From NCBI GenBank assembly GCA_019359765.1, contig JAHHGU010000014.1:1-64000 (forward strand): DNA of 64,000 bases. Reading direction: 5' to 3'. A program made the position numbers and the translations under genes. This stretch comes from Aphanothece sp. CMT-3BRIN-NPC111 (GTDB taxonomy: Bacteria > Cyanobacteriota > Cyanobacteriia > Cyanobacteriales > JAHHGU01). A model generated the notes under the pieces. The model made no database searches. It was not told the DNA's origin and saw only the letters and a program-made list of their open reading frames with translations. How positions within the stretch are numbered: the first letter of the stretch is position 1; every line of letters starts with the position of its first letter. Of this stretch, positions 18,541 to 27,774 are shown one piece after another.

Positions 18541-19512
18541 TTATCCCTCTCTATAAGAATTAGCAAAATTCAAAAACAATTTTAGCCCTAAAAAGCGACG
18601 GACAAGCATTGATACTTTAGCTCTATCGGCAACTTGAAAATAACTCTCTAACCATTGAGAGGCTTTAGCAAGTGCCTGTGACTGTATCTCTGTTGAATTT
18701 TTAGCTCGTGCCAAAAGATAAAGACCGGAGTAAACACGCATTAAATTTTCACTCTGTGTTGGCGTGTATTGTTGATCTTTACTCGCTAGGTAGTGCAAGT
18801 TCCACTCAAGTGCTGCATGAACGCCTTGAAACCACTTTTCAGGGTTAAAACATTGATTACGGCATTGGAAAGTCTGAGTACGATATAAGGCCCCTTTACT
18901 CTCTCCATAAGCAACTGTGCATTTGCCGATCAACCTGAACCAGAAGGCAATATCCTCTCCTAAATACTGGTCAAGTTGCTCAGGCCAATAGAAATCAGGG
19001 GATAAAGCAGAGCGCCTGACCAAAGCCGCATGAACAGTCCAAGGGGCAAACGCAATGGCCGCATCCCGCAAAACATGAGCTGGTTGTCCAATCCCTGCTG
19101 GGTACTTGAGTGTCCTTACCGTGGGATTCTCATCGGTAAATTCCTGCCACCACCCGGCAATAATCTCAGCATCCGGATTTTGCTGTGCAGTTGCTAGTTG
19201 ATTTTCTAAGTGATCGGGTTCAAGTAAATCATCGGCATCTAAAAACTGAATCCATTCCCCTCGAGCTTGAATTAGCCCATAATTACGAGCTGCCCCAGGT
19301 CCTTGGTTCGGCGACTGCAAAAGGCGGATGCGATCATCCTGAATTTGTTGAGCTTTTTTCCAACTGCCATCAGTAGATCCATTATCAACTATTAGCATTT
19401 CCCAATCAGAATAGCTTTGAGAAAGTACCGACCGGATCGTATCTATAATATAACCCACTTTGTTATAGAGGGGAGTAATGATTGATACTGTTGGCATACT
19501 ATTAATTACCAA
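18541..19512 (-). CDS. Family 2 glycosyltransferase
   Basis: A 323-residue GT-A glycosyltransferase. The N-terminal nucleotide-binding region reads TVSIITPLYNKVGYIIDTIR, followed by WEMLIVDNGSTDGSW, ARNYGLIQARGEWIQFLDAD with the metal-binding DAD motif, and the acceptor-side Glu-Asp in YLGEDIAFWFRL. It probably adds one residue of the repeat unit. Its start overlaps the end of the upstream sulfotransferase gene by 7 nt, and its end is 10 bp from the C-methyltransferase, giving a compact unit from about 20453 to 16297. Confidence 0.92.
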   Translation of the reverse strand: MVINSMPTVSIITPLYNKVGYIIDTIRSVLSQSYSDWEMLIVDNGSTDGSWKKAQQIQDDRIRLLQSPNQGPGAARNYGLIQARGEWIQFLDADDLLEPDHLENQLATAQQNPDAEIIAGWWQEFTDENPTVRTLKYPAGIGQPAHVLRDAAIAFAPWTVHAALVRRSALSPDFYWPEQLDQYLGEDIAFWFRLIGKCTVAYGESKGALYRTQTFQCRNQCFNPEKWFQGVHAALEWNLHYLASKDQQYTPTQSENLMRVYSGLYLLARAKNSTEIQSQALAKASQWLESYFQVADRAKVSMLVRRFLGLKLFLNFANSYREG

Positions 19513-20453
19513 TCTCTATCTGAGTAAAATCTGCTAGATACATCTTCAACTTTGGTACGTATCCTTTGAATTTCTGAGGCAGTCAGTCTTTCCTTCCAAC
19601 TCTCGATATTAGCTTTACTATTGAGTCTAAGTAGATGAGCTTCTGTGGTAGCAGCAGTAGGATTTGCAGAATGGCTATGTGCTTTGATTCCTTCTATTAT
19701 ATTTTTTGAAAAACCCAAATTTAACTGGTTGAAAATTTTTTCAAAAGCAATAACTGGTTCTCTGGATATATCTTCATGTCGTAAGAACATCCAAGAATGA
19801 TAGCCCTCTTGATATTTAATAATTACAGAGTATATTATCCTCCATAATAAAATTGCTTGATCGATGATATCTTTCTCATTTTCTGCGTATTCTTTTATTT
19901 CTCCTTCAAACGTATATAAATAATCTTTCATTAATAAAGGTTGGTTTAAAAAATCTGAAAACGGAAAATTCCAATTTAATCTTTTCAAGCTACCGGCAAA
20001 AGACGCCGGATGCCTGATCAAAATCACGACATCCATATTAAACTTAGATGCCAGCCATTCAGCAGAAAAAACTGCTATTGGATCTTTAATAAGAGGTCTT
20101 ATATTTAAGAGACGGCGCATTAAAAATTTTCCATAGCCTTTAATGCTAGCCCCTTTAGCACTTGGTGTATTAGCAGCATTCAACTGTCCTTTTAAGTTAT
20201 AAGATAGATCTATAGTATGCTTAATATGTTGATAAAAATAATCTTCGTTTTCCTGGCAAATATAAGGAAACCAGTAATCAAATTTAACTCCACATAAGCA
20301 TTTAGAACTTTCTCTATCTCTATTAAGATTAAAAGGTTCATTAATGATACGAACTGATGGAGATTGAGCTAGCATCTTACCTACCCAAGTCGAACCCGAG
20401 CGATGGGAACCAGTAATTAGTATTGGCTTGTTATCAAACATATTGCTGAGCAT
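19506..20453 (-). CDS. Sulfotransferase family protein
   Basis: A 315-residue PAPS-type sulfotransferase. The 5'-phosphosulfate loop is PILITGSHRSGSTWVGKML and the 3'-phosphate region is VVILIRHPASFAGSLKRL. A later WMFLRHEDISREPVIAFEKI is typical of the C-terminal part. A Met at 20441 is an alternative start. Codon use is more AT-rich than in the flanking glycosyltransferases, a possible sign of separate acquisition. It overlaps the GT2 gene by 7 nt. It probably sulfates the same glycan that GT2 helps build. Confidence 0.87.
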   Translation of the reverse strand: MLSNMFDNKPILITGSHRSGSTWVGKMLAQSPSVRIINEPFNLNRDRESSKCLCGVKFDYWFPYICQENEDYFYQHIKHTIDLSYNLKGQLNAANTPSAKGASIKGYGKFLMRRLLNIRPLIKDPIAVFSAEWLASKFNMDVVILIRHPASFAGSLKRLNWNFPFSDFLNQPLLMKDYLYTFEGEIKEYAENEKDIIDQAILLWRIIYSVIIKYQEGYHSWMFLRHEDISREPVIAFEKIFNQLNLGFSKNIIEGIKAHSHSANPTAATTEAHLLRLNSKANIESWKERLTASEIQRIRTKVEDVSSRFYSDRDW

Positions 20454-20601
20454 GCTCCTTGAATAGTAACAACCACTTTGCAGAGTAATAAAGGGTTATT
20501 TTTTCCTTATAGGTATCTACTTTTTGCGAAACTACAAACCACCGCAACAGTGATAAAACTCTTCCCCCTTAAGAACTCCAGACCATACCTTATAAATTTT
20601 T

Positions 20602-21777
20602 TTATGCCTGTGTCAATAAATTTTTAATGCTATCACTAAATTGGCGTTGTATTTTTTCTGGATTGAACACACTTTGCGCCATTTCGCAAGCTTTATCCCC
20701 AAGGCTTTTTTGCACCTTCGGTTGAGTTGATAATTCTTGAATTGCTTTCACTAAATCTTGCGCTAAAGGCGATGTTACTACTAATGCTGCTTGGTACTCC
20801 CGTGCCCAGCGGACGGCTGAACAGTATTCTGGTCCCCAGATTATAATAGGCTTGCCAAACTGGCAATATTCTAAAAGCTTAGAAGGAAAGCTTAGTTGAG
20901 TTCGTCTTTTATCTTGTTCATTAAAAGACATAATTGCAAGTAAAGCATTCGCCTTGCACAATTCCTTTCTTAACAGCTCTCTTGATAAATAGCCGCCGTA
21001 TATTCCCCGATCTTGGCGCGGGTATAAGATAGATCCTAGCCAATCAGGGGGAGGACCAAATAACTTCAAATTAAATTCATCAACTTCTTGAGATAAAGTC
21101 CATAAACATTGTATCATAGGTCTGTAAATCTCAGACATATTTCCAGCATAAACGACTTTAAACTCCTGCCCTCCAGTCGATGTTGCTAGGGAGCCTTGGA
21201 TGGATAATTGCTCTGGAATGGGAAATAGGACTTGTGAATTTGGGTGCTTTCCCAATGCCCTCTGCATTTCTTCACTTACACAAAATGCCAGTTGGCTTTG
21301 CTGGTAAAGCCGCTTAAAGTGCCTTTCCAGCACTTTTCTAGTCCAAGAATGAACATAAGCGAGGTCGGGCCACCAATCGTGAAAAAATGTAACTAGGGGA
21401 AGGTTAAAATTTCGGGCAATGTACTGCGCTAACCAGCACAATTCGCCGTGAGCTACCGTGACAATTAGATCGGGCTTTTTATATTTAATATGGTCTAGAA
21501 GTTTATTATAGTTATAAAAGGGAGCGACACACTGGCGGACATCATGCGCCCATTTCGATACTCTTGTTTTTGTCAGTCGACTTAGTAGTGGGTGGGGATA
21601 AATTTCTACAATGTCTTCACTAAATAATTTCTCTGAATTGTTATCGGTAGCGATCGTCAGCGTCAAGTCCGACGATCGCGAAAAATGCCTGTAAAGAACA
21701 ACTTCTCCTCCAGTGCTATTTCCCGGCTGAACTGAAGAGATTAGCAAAATTTTCAAGGTATTGTCCTCTTTAAACAA
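20602..21777 (-). CDS. GT-B glycosyltransferase (GT4-like)
   Basis: A 391-residue protein with the layout of GT4 enzymes but modest motif conservation. It starts KILLISSVQPGNSTGGEVVL with a Gly-rich loop. It contains LPLVTFFHDWWPDLAYVHSW and the donor domain KVVYAGNMSEIYRPMIQCLW, and ends with LSFPSKLLEYCQFGKPIIIW, replacing the canonical EX7E by KLLEY. It is 22 bp downstream of another GT4 gene and likely co-transcribed. Function as a transferase is well supported by fold and context; donor and acceptor are unknown. Confidence 0.8.
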   Translation of the reverse strand: MFKEDNTLKILLISSVQPGNSTGGEVVLYRHFSRSSDLTLTIATDNNSEKLFSEDIVEIYPHPLLSRLTKTRVSKWAHDVRQCVAPFYNYNKLLDHIKYKKPDLIVTVAHGELCWLAQYIARNFNLPLVTFFHDWWPDLAYVHSWTRKVLERHFKRLYQQSQLAFCVSEEMQRALGKHPNSQVLFPIPEQLSIQGSLATSTGGQEFKVVYAGNMSEIYRPMIQCLWTLSQEVDEFNLKLFGPPPDWLGSILYPRQDRGIYGGYLSRELLRKELCKANALLAIMSFNEQDKRRTQLSFPSKLLEYCQFGKPIIIWGPEYCSAVRWAREYQAALVVTSPLAQDLVKAIQELSTQPKVQKSLGDKACEMAQSVFNPEKIQRQFSDSIKNLLTQA

Positions 21778-21799
21778 CTAAGGTTTAGGCAATTGAACT

Positions 21800-23023
21800 T
21801 TATTTTGAAAGTGCATGATTATACAGTTCAATGTATCGCTGAGCCTGTAGTTCTAGAGGATATTCTTTCAGGGCTATCTCTCGACAGTGTTGACTCATCT
21901 TCTCGCGTACACTTTTATCTTCCAAAAGCTGCACGATACCGTTACAGAAATCTTCGGCGTCCCCAGGTGTGGCTAAGTAGCCGGTGATATCTGGACGCAC
22001 CATATCGGGAACGCCACCAACCTTGAATGATACCATAGGTGTGCCACAAGCCATGCTTTCTTGTAGCACCAAAGGTAGATTATCGGCACGGGTGGGAAAG
22101 AGAAACAGATCGACGGCAGAATAGGCAATGGATTTGAGGCGATCGCTGCTGACGTATCCCAGATTCAAGGTTTGCATTCCCACGGATTCCGAGATAGCTT
22201 CACCACCATTACCAAAGGTCAGTAGCACAGTTTCAGCTTTTAATGATTCGGGGAAGCTAGAGAGTGCTTTCACCAGTAGATCGCCACCTTTGCGGGTATC
22301 CGTAAGGGTGGCTGCTCCAAACATCAAAACTTTTTTATCAGCAGGTATGCCCAGCAGGAATCTACACTGTTGAGGGTCAAGCGGCTGATACGCTTCTGTG
22401 TCGATACCATTGGGAATATGATGAATGGGGAAGCACTTGAGCATACTCTGCTTAGCTTGCTCAGTGAGCCACTTACTAAGAGTCACGATAGTTAGGTTGG
22501 AGCCGCTGTAGACCCAATTTTTCAGTTTCCACTCCCAATGAGTATTATCTCTTCTAACAGATGGGTAGGTATCTAGATAAGGACATTTGCCACAGCCAAT
22601 TTTCCAGCGATCGCAATCATAGCTGTAAGCGCAATGACCAGTAAAGCTCCACATATCATGAAGCGTAAAAACAGCAGGCTTCTTCTGAGTTAAGGTGGGA
22701 ATAGCCAGGTAGTTAAAGTATCCCCCGTGCAGGTTGTGAAAATTGAGGATATCGGCATCTTTGTAGAAAACGTGTTGGGGGATATCAAAAGTGCTTATGA
22801 GGTTGATATATCTAAGGCTAAGACGCCCCGTCAAGCGAAAAATTAAGTTTTCTATACCATTACGATGATTACGGGTAGTAGCTATACGCTCGCTGCTGGT
22901 GCTGGCTGCCTCAACAAGCAACCGAGAGTCAATACCCTGAGCTAATAAGCCTTTATGGAGCCGATAGCCAGCGATCGCCGCCCCACCATTGATATCAGAT
23001 TGGTTAATATGCAGGACGTTCAT
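21800..23023 (-). CDS. Family 4 glycosyltransferase (WcaC-like)
   Basis: A 407-residue GT4 enzyme. MNVLHINQSDINGGAAIAGY starts the acceptor domain. It carries the subfamily signature TLHDMWSFTGHCAYSYDCDR followed by WKIGCGKCPYLDTYPSVRRD, characteristic of WcaC-type transferases. The donor domain has KVLMFGAATLTDTRKGGDLL and FLFPTRADNLPLVLQESMAC, with the EX7E-like ending. The gene begins a minus-strand pair with the GT4-like gene at 20602-21777. The roughly 160 bp upstream of it are AT-rich and may hold a promoter. Confidence 0.91.
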   Translation of the reverse strand: MNVLHINQSDINGGAAIAGYRLHKGLLAQGIDSRLLVEAASTSSERIATTRNHRNGIENLIFRLTGRLSLRYINLISTFDIPQHVFYKDADILNFHNLHGGYFNYLAIPTLTQKKPAVFTLHDMWSFTGHCAYSYDCDRWKIGCGKCPYLDTYPSVRRDNTHWEWKLKNWVYSGSNLTIVTLSKWLTEQAKQSMLKCFPIHHIPNGIDTEAYQPLDPQQCRFLLGIPADKKVLMFGAATLTDTRKGGDLLVKALSSFPESLKAETVLLTFGNGGEAISESVGMQTLNLGYVSSDRLKSIAYSAVDLFLFPTRADNLPLVLQESMACGTPMVSFKVGGVPDMVRPDITGYLATPGDAEDFCNGIVQLLEDKSVREKMSQHCREIALKEYPLELQAQRYIELYNHALSK

Positions 23024-23180
23024 GCAGCTAGTTTAATACCTTCCATAAACAGGGATTCTGGCTTGTAAACGGTGGCATACGGCTCTGTTATCTAAATTAC
23101 CTCCCATATATATCTAACTACTTATAACTACTTTCTTCAATTGCCCTTTAAGCTTTCATTTCTATTTTTATTAGATATCT

Positions 23181-23975
23181 CTATTGTAATGAATATTCAT
23201 GTAAAGCTTGAAGCTTTTCATATAGGCGCATACACTGTAAAAATTCTATAATACGTAGAACTTGCAACCTCCACACCTTAGGCGAGTAATGCAAATTAAA
23301 ATTATTTTTTGAGAACACTTCTTCAAATTGAGCGGCGTTTAGTTTTATTTGAAACTTTTTTTCTATAATAAGGCGAAATTTTTCAGGCTGGCGAATCAAA
23401 TCATCAATTTCATAAACCAAACTTACATCTGGGTGCAGCCTCGTAAATCGCAATACCTCTTCATTGTAAATTCGCCAAGCCTTTAATCCAAGAATAGGTT
23501 TTCTCAAAATGTTTGCATCCGTTCCTCGCCTAAGAAGCGAATCCGCAACGCCTAACGGGTGCCTAATTAGGAACAAGAATCTAGCATTTTCGACTATTTC
23601 AAACCAAAAATCAAGGAAAAGAGTCGTTCTTGGTTCTTTCCAACCCCACTGATTTAGGTGTTTCCTGGCTCTAAGTATCTCCATAGCCCTTTCTCGCTCT
23701 ATGCCTTCGACTCGGATCGGTAAACTGGATTTCTCAGGCAGGAAAGTACCAATTCCATTTTTAATTAAAGCTGCTTTATGAAAGTTAAGAAAATCCTGAT
23801 CTTCAAAGTATCCTAGAACATTCCCCACATCAGCTGGTACCAATTTCTCACCCATGTTCAACCCACATTTCTCTAAATAGTGGGAAACCAATGAAGTTCC
23901 ACTACGATGCATACCAGCAAGAATCAATACTCTTTTAGGAATATCAGTTGTATTTTCCATTAAAACTTCCCCCAA
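23181..23975 (-). CDS. Sulfotransferase family protein (short form)
   Basis: A 264-residue sulfotransferase-type protein. The P-loop-like motif is VLILAGMHRSGTSLVSHYLE and the second motif is ARFLFLIRHPLGVADSLLRR. It contains WGWKEPRTTLFLDFW, characteristic of the GMHRSGTS subgroup often found in bacterial polysaccharide loci. The start may be the Met five codons in. It sits 24 bp downstream of the Wzt-like ABC ATPase and is probably co-transcribed with it, linking sulfation with export. Confidence 0.85.
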   Translation of the reverse strand: MGEVLMENTTDIPKRVLILAGMHRSGTSLVSHYLEKCGLNMGEKLVPADVGNVLGYFEDQDFLNFHKAALIKNGIGTFLPEKSSLPIRVEGIERERAMEILRARKHLNQWGWKEPRTTLFLDFWFEIVENARFLFLIRHPLGVADSLLRRGTDANILRKPILGLKAWRIYNEEVLRFTRLHPDVSLVYEIDDLIRQPEKFRLIIEKKFQIKLNAAQFEEVFSKNNFNLHYSPKVWRLQVLRIIEFLQCMRLYEKLQALHEYSLQ

Positions 23976-23999
23976 AATAATTTTTATTTTACGTTTTGA

Positions 24000-25271
24000 C
24001 TATGAGTTTCTTAAGCCTACCTGCCAATCTAGTAAAGGAGTAATCACTCCCAGACGTCCTTGACTTAAATTAAAGCCTAACGTCGATATTTCAAACCCAA
24101 TAATATTATCGTGCCTATCTAACCCTCTTACATTAGGTATATTGACTCCAATTGTTACTGAATAATAACCTGGTTTTAGTAAAAATCCAGGTATTTTACA
24201 AACACAACTATATTTTCCCGGATGTCTCACTTTTCCCCGGCTGTTTGTCTTGTCAGTGTCCCAAGTTGTTAAAACAACAGTTCCTAAAGCGTCAGTCAAT
24301 CTAATAAATACCACAGCATCTTCTAACTTTGTTGTTATTTCATATTCTATTTCTATACTAAAATCTTCGTCAAAACTTACTATTCCACCCAGATTATTTC
24401 CACTAGCTACCACTTTGGCATAAGTTATCTTAGCTTCATTTTCTAACGATAATTTTTCATAATTGTGCCACTCATAAGTAACATTAGACTGATTGGAAAG
24501 ATACTTTGCGACTACATCAGAAGTTTGTCCCTCCATTTCCAACTGACCCTTATTTAGCCATATAACCCGCTGGCATAAATTACTAATTGCCGCCATCGTA
24601 TGGCTGACAAACAGCACTGTTCGCCCTTGTTTTCCCACCTCCTCCATCTTCCCCAGACACTTTTTCTGAAATTGGGCATCCCCCACAGCCAGCACCTCAT
24701 CCACAATCAGGATTTCTGGTTCCAGGTGAGCAGCTACTGCAAACGCCAGCCTTACATACATCCCAGATGAATAACGCTTCACCGGCGTATCCAAAAACTT
24801 CTCCACTTCTGAAAAAGCGACAATCTCATCAAACTTCTTTTTAATCTCAGCCTTGCTCATCCCTAAAATAGCACCGTTGAGATAAATGTTCTCTCGTCCC
24901 GTTAACTCTGGGTGAAAGCCTGTTCCTACTTCCAAAAGACTGGCTACTCTCCCTTTGATCGAGATGCGTCCCTTGGTGGGTTCAGTAATGCGGCTCAAAA
25001 TTTTCAATAGAGTGGATTTTCCAGATCCGTTGCGACCAATTATGCCGACTCTTTCGCCCTGGTTAATCTCAAATGACACATCCTTTAATGCCCAAAACTC
25101 TTCAATTTCCTCGTTGGAAATACTCTTACGAAAACCAGTCAGCACTCTATTGCTCAGGCTTTTTGCAGTGTCAGCTATTGTGTCTCTTAAAGATATGTAG
25201 CGATCCTGCTTTTTATGACCAATGATATATCTTTTACCCAAGCTTTCAACTAAAATCGCTGTCTTCGACAT
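24000..25271 (-). CDS. wzt: Polysaccharide ABC exporter ATPase with C-terminal carbohydrate-binding domain
   Basis: A 423-residue ATPase of the Wzt/TagH/RfbB type, energising export of a lipid-linked polysaccharide through the Wzm permease. The ATPase domain covers about residues 1-250: Walker [18 protein letters not shown], signature [17 protein letters not shown], Walker [13 protein letters not shown] and H-loop VLFVSHTM. The remaining about 170 residues resemble the Wzt C-terminal beta-sandwich that recognises the glycan terminus. The presence of this domain suggests that the polymer has a defined, perhaps modified, non-reducing end. The Wzm-like permease lies at 26527-27363, separated by a sulfotransferase gene. 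Confidence 0.92.
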   Translation of the reverse strand: MSKTAILVESLGKRYIIGHKKQDRYISLRDTIADTAKSLSNRVLTGFRKSISNEEIEEFWALKDVSFEINQGERVGIIGRNGSGKSTLLKILSRITEPTKGRISIKGRVASLLEVGTGFHPELTGRENIYLNGAILGMSKAEIKKKFDEIVAFSEVEKFLDTPVKRYSSGMYVRLAFAVAAHLEPEILIVDEVLAVGDAQFQKKCLGKMEEVGKQGRTVLFVSHTMAAISNLCQRVIWLNKGQLEMEGQTSDVVAKYLSNQSNVTYEWHNYEKLSLENEAKITYAKVVASGNNLGGIVSFDEDFSIEIEYEITTKLEDAVVFIRLTDALGTVVLTTWDTDKTNSRGKVRHPGKYSCVCKIPGFLLKPGYYSVTIGVNIPNVRGLDRHDNIIGFEISTLGFNLSQGRLGVITPLLDWQVGLRNS

Positions 25272-25334
25272 ATTTTATAAATCTTACATTTTTTTTCATC
25301 TATCCTGAAACTTAGACAATAGCTTTCTTCACAT

Positions 25335-26261
25335 TTACTTTAGCCATGCTCCTAAATCCCGCCCTATAAGACGGGCTGTTTTCTGAATATCTTCTCTATA
25401 CATCTCTTGCAGATTCCGTCGCGTAGCTTCATTTAGGCGGTGCTCGACAAGTTTACCAAAAAACAAGTTTATGTCTAATGCAGAGCGCTGAAGCCGCAGC
25501 CTTGATGGGATGCGAAGCTTGCATAAATATTTATTTAGCTTCTGCTTTATAAAGTATTGTGCTGGTACAGAAAAGGGTGTTTGACCTTTGTTGTGTACCT
25601 CAATTTCAGGAATAAAGCTACTATCCACACCCAAAAATTCATATACTTGTTGTGTGGCAACTACTGGATTAGTCTTCAAATCCTCAAACAATATAATGTG
25701 AACCTGATCTCTGGGAAAGTTTTCTAGGTAACGCTCCACTTGGGCGAAGTACAGCCCGGAATAAAAGTACAAATAGTTTGTATGCCATGCTGGGATATTC
25801 GCCTTAAAATCTTCATCTCCAATTCTGTCTTTCTCGGCACTTAAGGCTTTTTCAAATGTAGCTATCCACTCTTTTCCCTCACGACTCATCCAATTGTATA
25901 GAGAGTAGGCTCGCTCAACAGGGTTACGAAGTACAATAATAATTTTTGCTTCTGGATAAACTTCTCGAATCCAAGCAGCACTTTCAGGGGAAGCCAAGTA
26001 TGATGTTGTTGCTTCGCCCACAGCTTTAGCGCCGTTAGCATCGGCAAACAAACTTAAGTAAGTATCAAAGTCTTGCATCCTATCAAATCTGTAGCAGAAG
26101 AATGCAGGTTCTTTTGGTCTCTGAGACATATATATATCTGGATGCTGCTGAAGATATATCCACAGCGAAGTAGTGCCAGCCTTAGCCGCCCCAACAATAA
26201 AAAAATTAGGTTGATTATTTACCTGTTTTAACCTTTCGTTGTATTGGCAATTAGGGTTCAT
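25335..26261 (-). CDS. Sulfotransferase (heparan-sulfate/NodH-like domain)
   Basis: A 308-residue sulfotransferase. PAPS binding is shown by NFFIVGAAKAGTTSLWIYLQ and by IIIVLRNPVERAYSLYNWMS, the latter the canonical RxPxxRAxSxY pattern. It also has KEPAFFCYRFD and VGEATTSYL, as in the heparan N-deacetylase/sulfotransferase group. It lies between the Wzt and Wzm genes, so the modification enzyme is embedded in the exporter operon. This is the best conserved of the four sulfotransferases here. The sulfate acceptor is probably the exported glycan. Confidence 0.92.
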   Translation of the reverse strand: MNPNCQYNERLKQVNNQPNFFIVGAAKAGTTSLWIYLQQHPDIYMSQRPKEPAFFCYRFDRMQDFDTYLSLFADANGAKAVGEATTSYLASPESAAWIREVYPEAKIIIVLRNPVERAYSLYNWMSREGKEWIATFEKALSAEKDRIGDEDFKANIPAWHTNYLYFYSGLYFAQVERYLENFPRDQVHIILFEDLKTNPVVATQQVYEFLGVDSSFIPEIEVHNKGQTPFSVPAQYFIKQKLNKYLCKLRIPSRLRLQRSALDINLFFGKLVEHRLNEATRRNLQEMYREDIQKTARLIGRDLGAWLK

Positions 26262-26526
26262 TGAATCTACTCGCTTTTTACAAGATGTTCCTAAATATCT
26301 ACATGAAAAAAATTTGATACTGTGAGCGCTAATTTAGGATTGCTGGTTATTTTGGTCGCTAGTTTAGCCGCTAAGCTTTACTTCCTAAGCATAAGTTTAG
26401 ATAAATCCGCCAATACAACTGATACAGCCGAGAAAAACTATAAGTGATTGCCAATATTACGGTGGTTATACTTAGGATTTCAGAGTATATAATAGCAATG
26501 ATAAATGACTCGTTTTTGTACGCTAC

Positions 26527-27363
26527 CTAAATAACATCGGCAAAAGTACGTTCTGTTTTACGAAAGTACCAGATACCACTACCTAACAGCAGAATAACCA
26601 ACCCTAGTGATAATAAAAATCCTGGCCAGTAGAGTTTTGCCTCTCCACCTATAATTGCCCACCGGAAGCCATCAATTACGCCCACCATCGGGTTCAAAGA
26701 GTATATAAAACGCCACTTTTCCGGCACCAGGCTGCTACTAAAACCAACCGGCGATATATACAAGCCAAACTGAGTTATAAATGGTACTGCATAACGGAAA
26801 TCTCGGTATTTCACATTTAGCGCCGCAAACCACAGACCAGCTCCCATTGACGCAGCAAAAGCAATCAGAATAAATAGCGGGAGAGCCAGGATGCGCCAAC
26901 TCGGTACAAAGTTGAACCAAGCCATCAGCCCCAACAATATAATCCCGGAAATCAAAAAATCTACAAAGCTAACAATTACCGCACTTGCAGGCACAATTAA
27001 GCGAGGAAAGTATATTTTTGAAATCAAATTTGAATTTGCAACCACACTGGTGCTACATTCTCCCAGTGCAGCGGCAAAGAATTGCCAGGGTAGCAGGGCA
27101 GCAAATACCAGGATTTGGTAAGGCACACCAACTGGAGATGGTAACTTTGCCAGCTTGCCAAAGACCACCGTGAAGACAATCATCGTTAAAAACGGTCGAA
27201 TCAGCGCCCAAGTCATGCCAATCGCGGTCTGCTTATAGCGTACCAAGATATCTCTCCACGCCAGGAAGTAGAACAACTCACGGTAGCACCACAAATCTTG
27301 CCAATACTGTTTTTCTGTGCGACCTGCCTCGATAACTAGTTCTGTTTTACTGTGATTAACCAT
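26527..27363 (-). CDS. wzm: Polysaccharide ABC exporter permease
   Basis: A 278-residue ABC-2 type membrane protein with about six transmembrane helices. It forms the channel half of the exporter with the ATPase at 24000-25271. Family landmarks are WRDILVRYKQTAIGMTWALI near the N terminus (the amphipathic interface helix), VPYQILVFAALLPWQFFAAA, and the C-terminal YSLNPMVGVIDGFRWAIIGG. It is the first gene of the long minus-strand run, transcribed divergently from the Wza-like gene. Confidence 0.92.
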   Translation of the reverse strand: MVNHSKTELVIEAGRTEKQYWQDLWCYRELFYFLAWRDILVRYKQTAIGMTWALIRPFLTMIVFTVVFGKLAKLPSPVGVPYQILVFAALLPWQFFAAALGECSTSVVANSNLISKIYFPRLIVPASAVIVSFVDFLISGIILLGLMAWFNFVPSWRILALPLFILIAFAASMGAGLWFAALNVKYRDFRYAVPFITQFGLYISPVGFSSSLVPEKWRFIYSLNPMVGVIDGFRWAIIGGEAKLYWPGFLLSLGLVILLLGSGIWYFRKTERTFADVI

Positions 27364-27774
27364 ATATTGTAACCATTGTATATTTAATCAAGCTCAGCCC
27401 GCATTTGAGTTCCGGAAAAGTTTTTACTGGAAAATATTAACTCTAGAATTTTAAAGGTGCAAATTATTGTCAGACCGGAGTTTTCAAGGAAAAGCAATCG
27501 CCTCAAGTAGAAATGTCACAGAATCCAAGCAGGCCGCAGATCGCCACTAAATCCCCGTTGTAAATTGGCTGATACAGAAGTTTACATTATACGTTCAGAA
27601 TAGTCAAATGCTATTCACTCAACAAGCGACTATGGACTAAAGCCTGCTGTACTAGACAAGCATTTAAAAAGAAATTTTCCGGATTTATTATGAGGAGTCG
27701 CCTGACTTTGTGCTAAAAGCTTAGACTGGTTGTGTTAGTGCAACAAGACCTTCCCCATCTTCTATCCTTTGTGT
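27364..27774. promoter_or_regulatory. Divergent promoter region of the export genes
   Basis: About 410 bp separate the minus-strand permease from the plus-strand Wza-like gene, and both starts face outward, so promoters for both directions should lie here. No gene is visible. AT-rich stretches at 27364-27390, 27420-27460 and 27655-27690 are possible promoter cores, but I cannot assign specific -35/-10 elements or a regulator site with confidence. Confidence 0.45.
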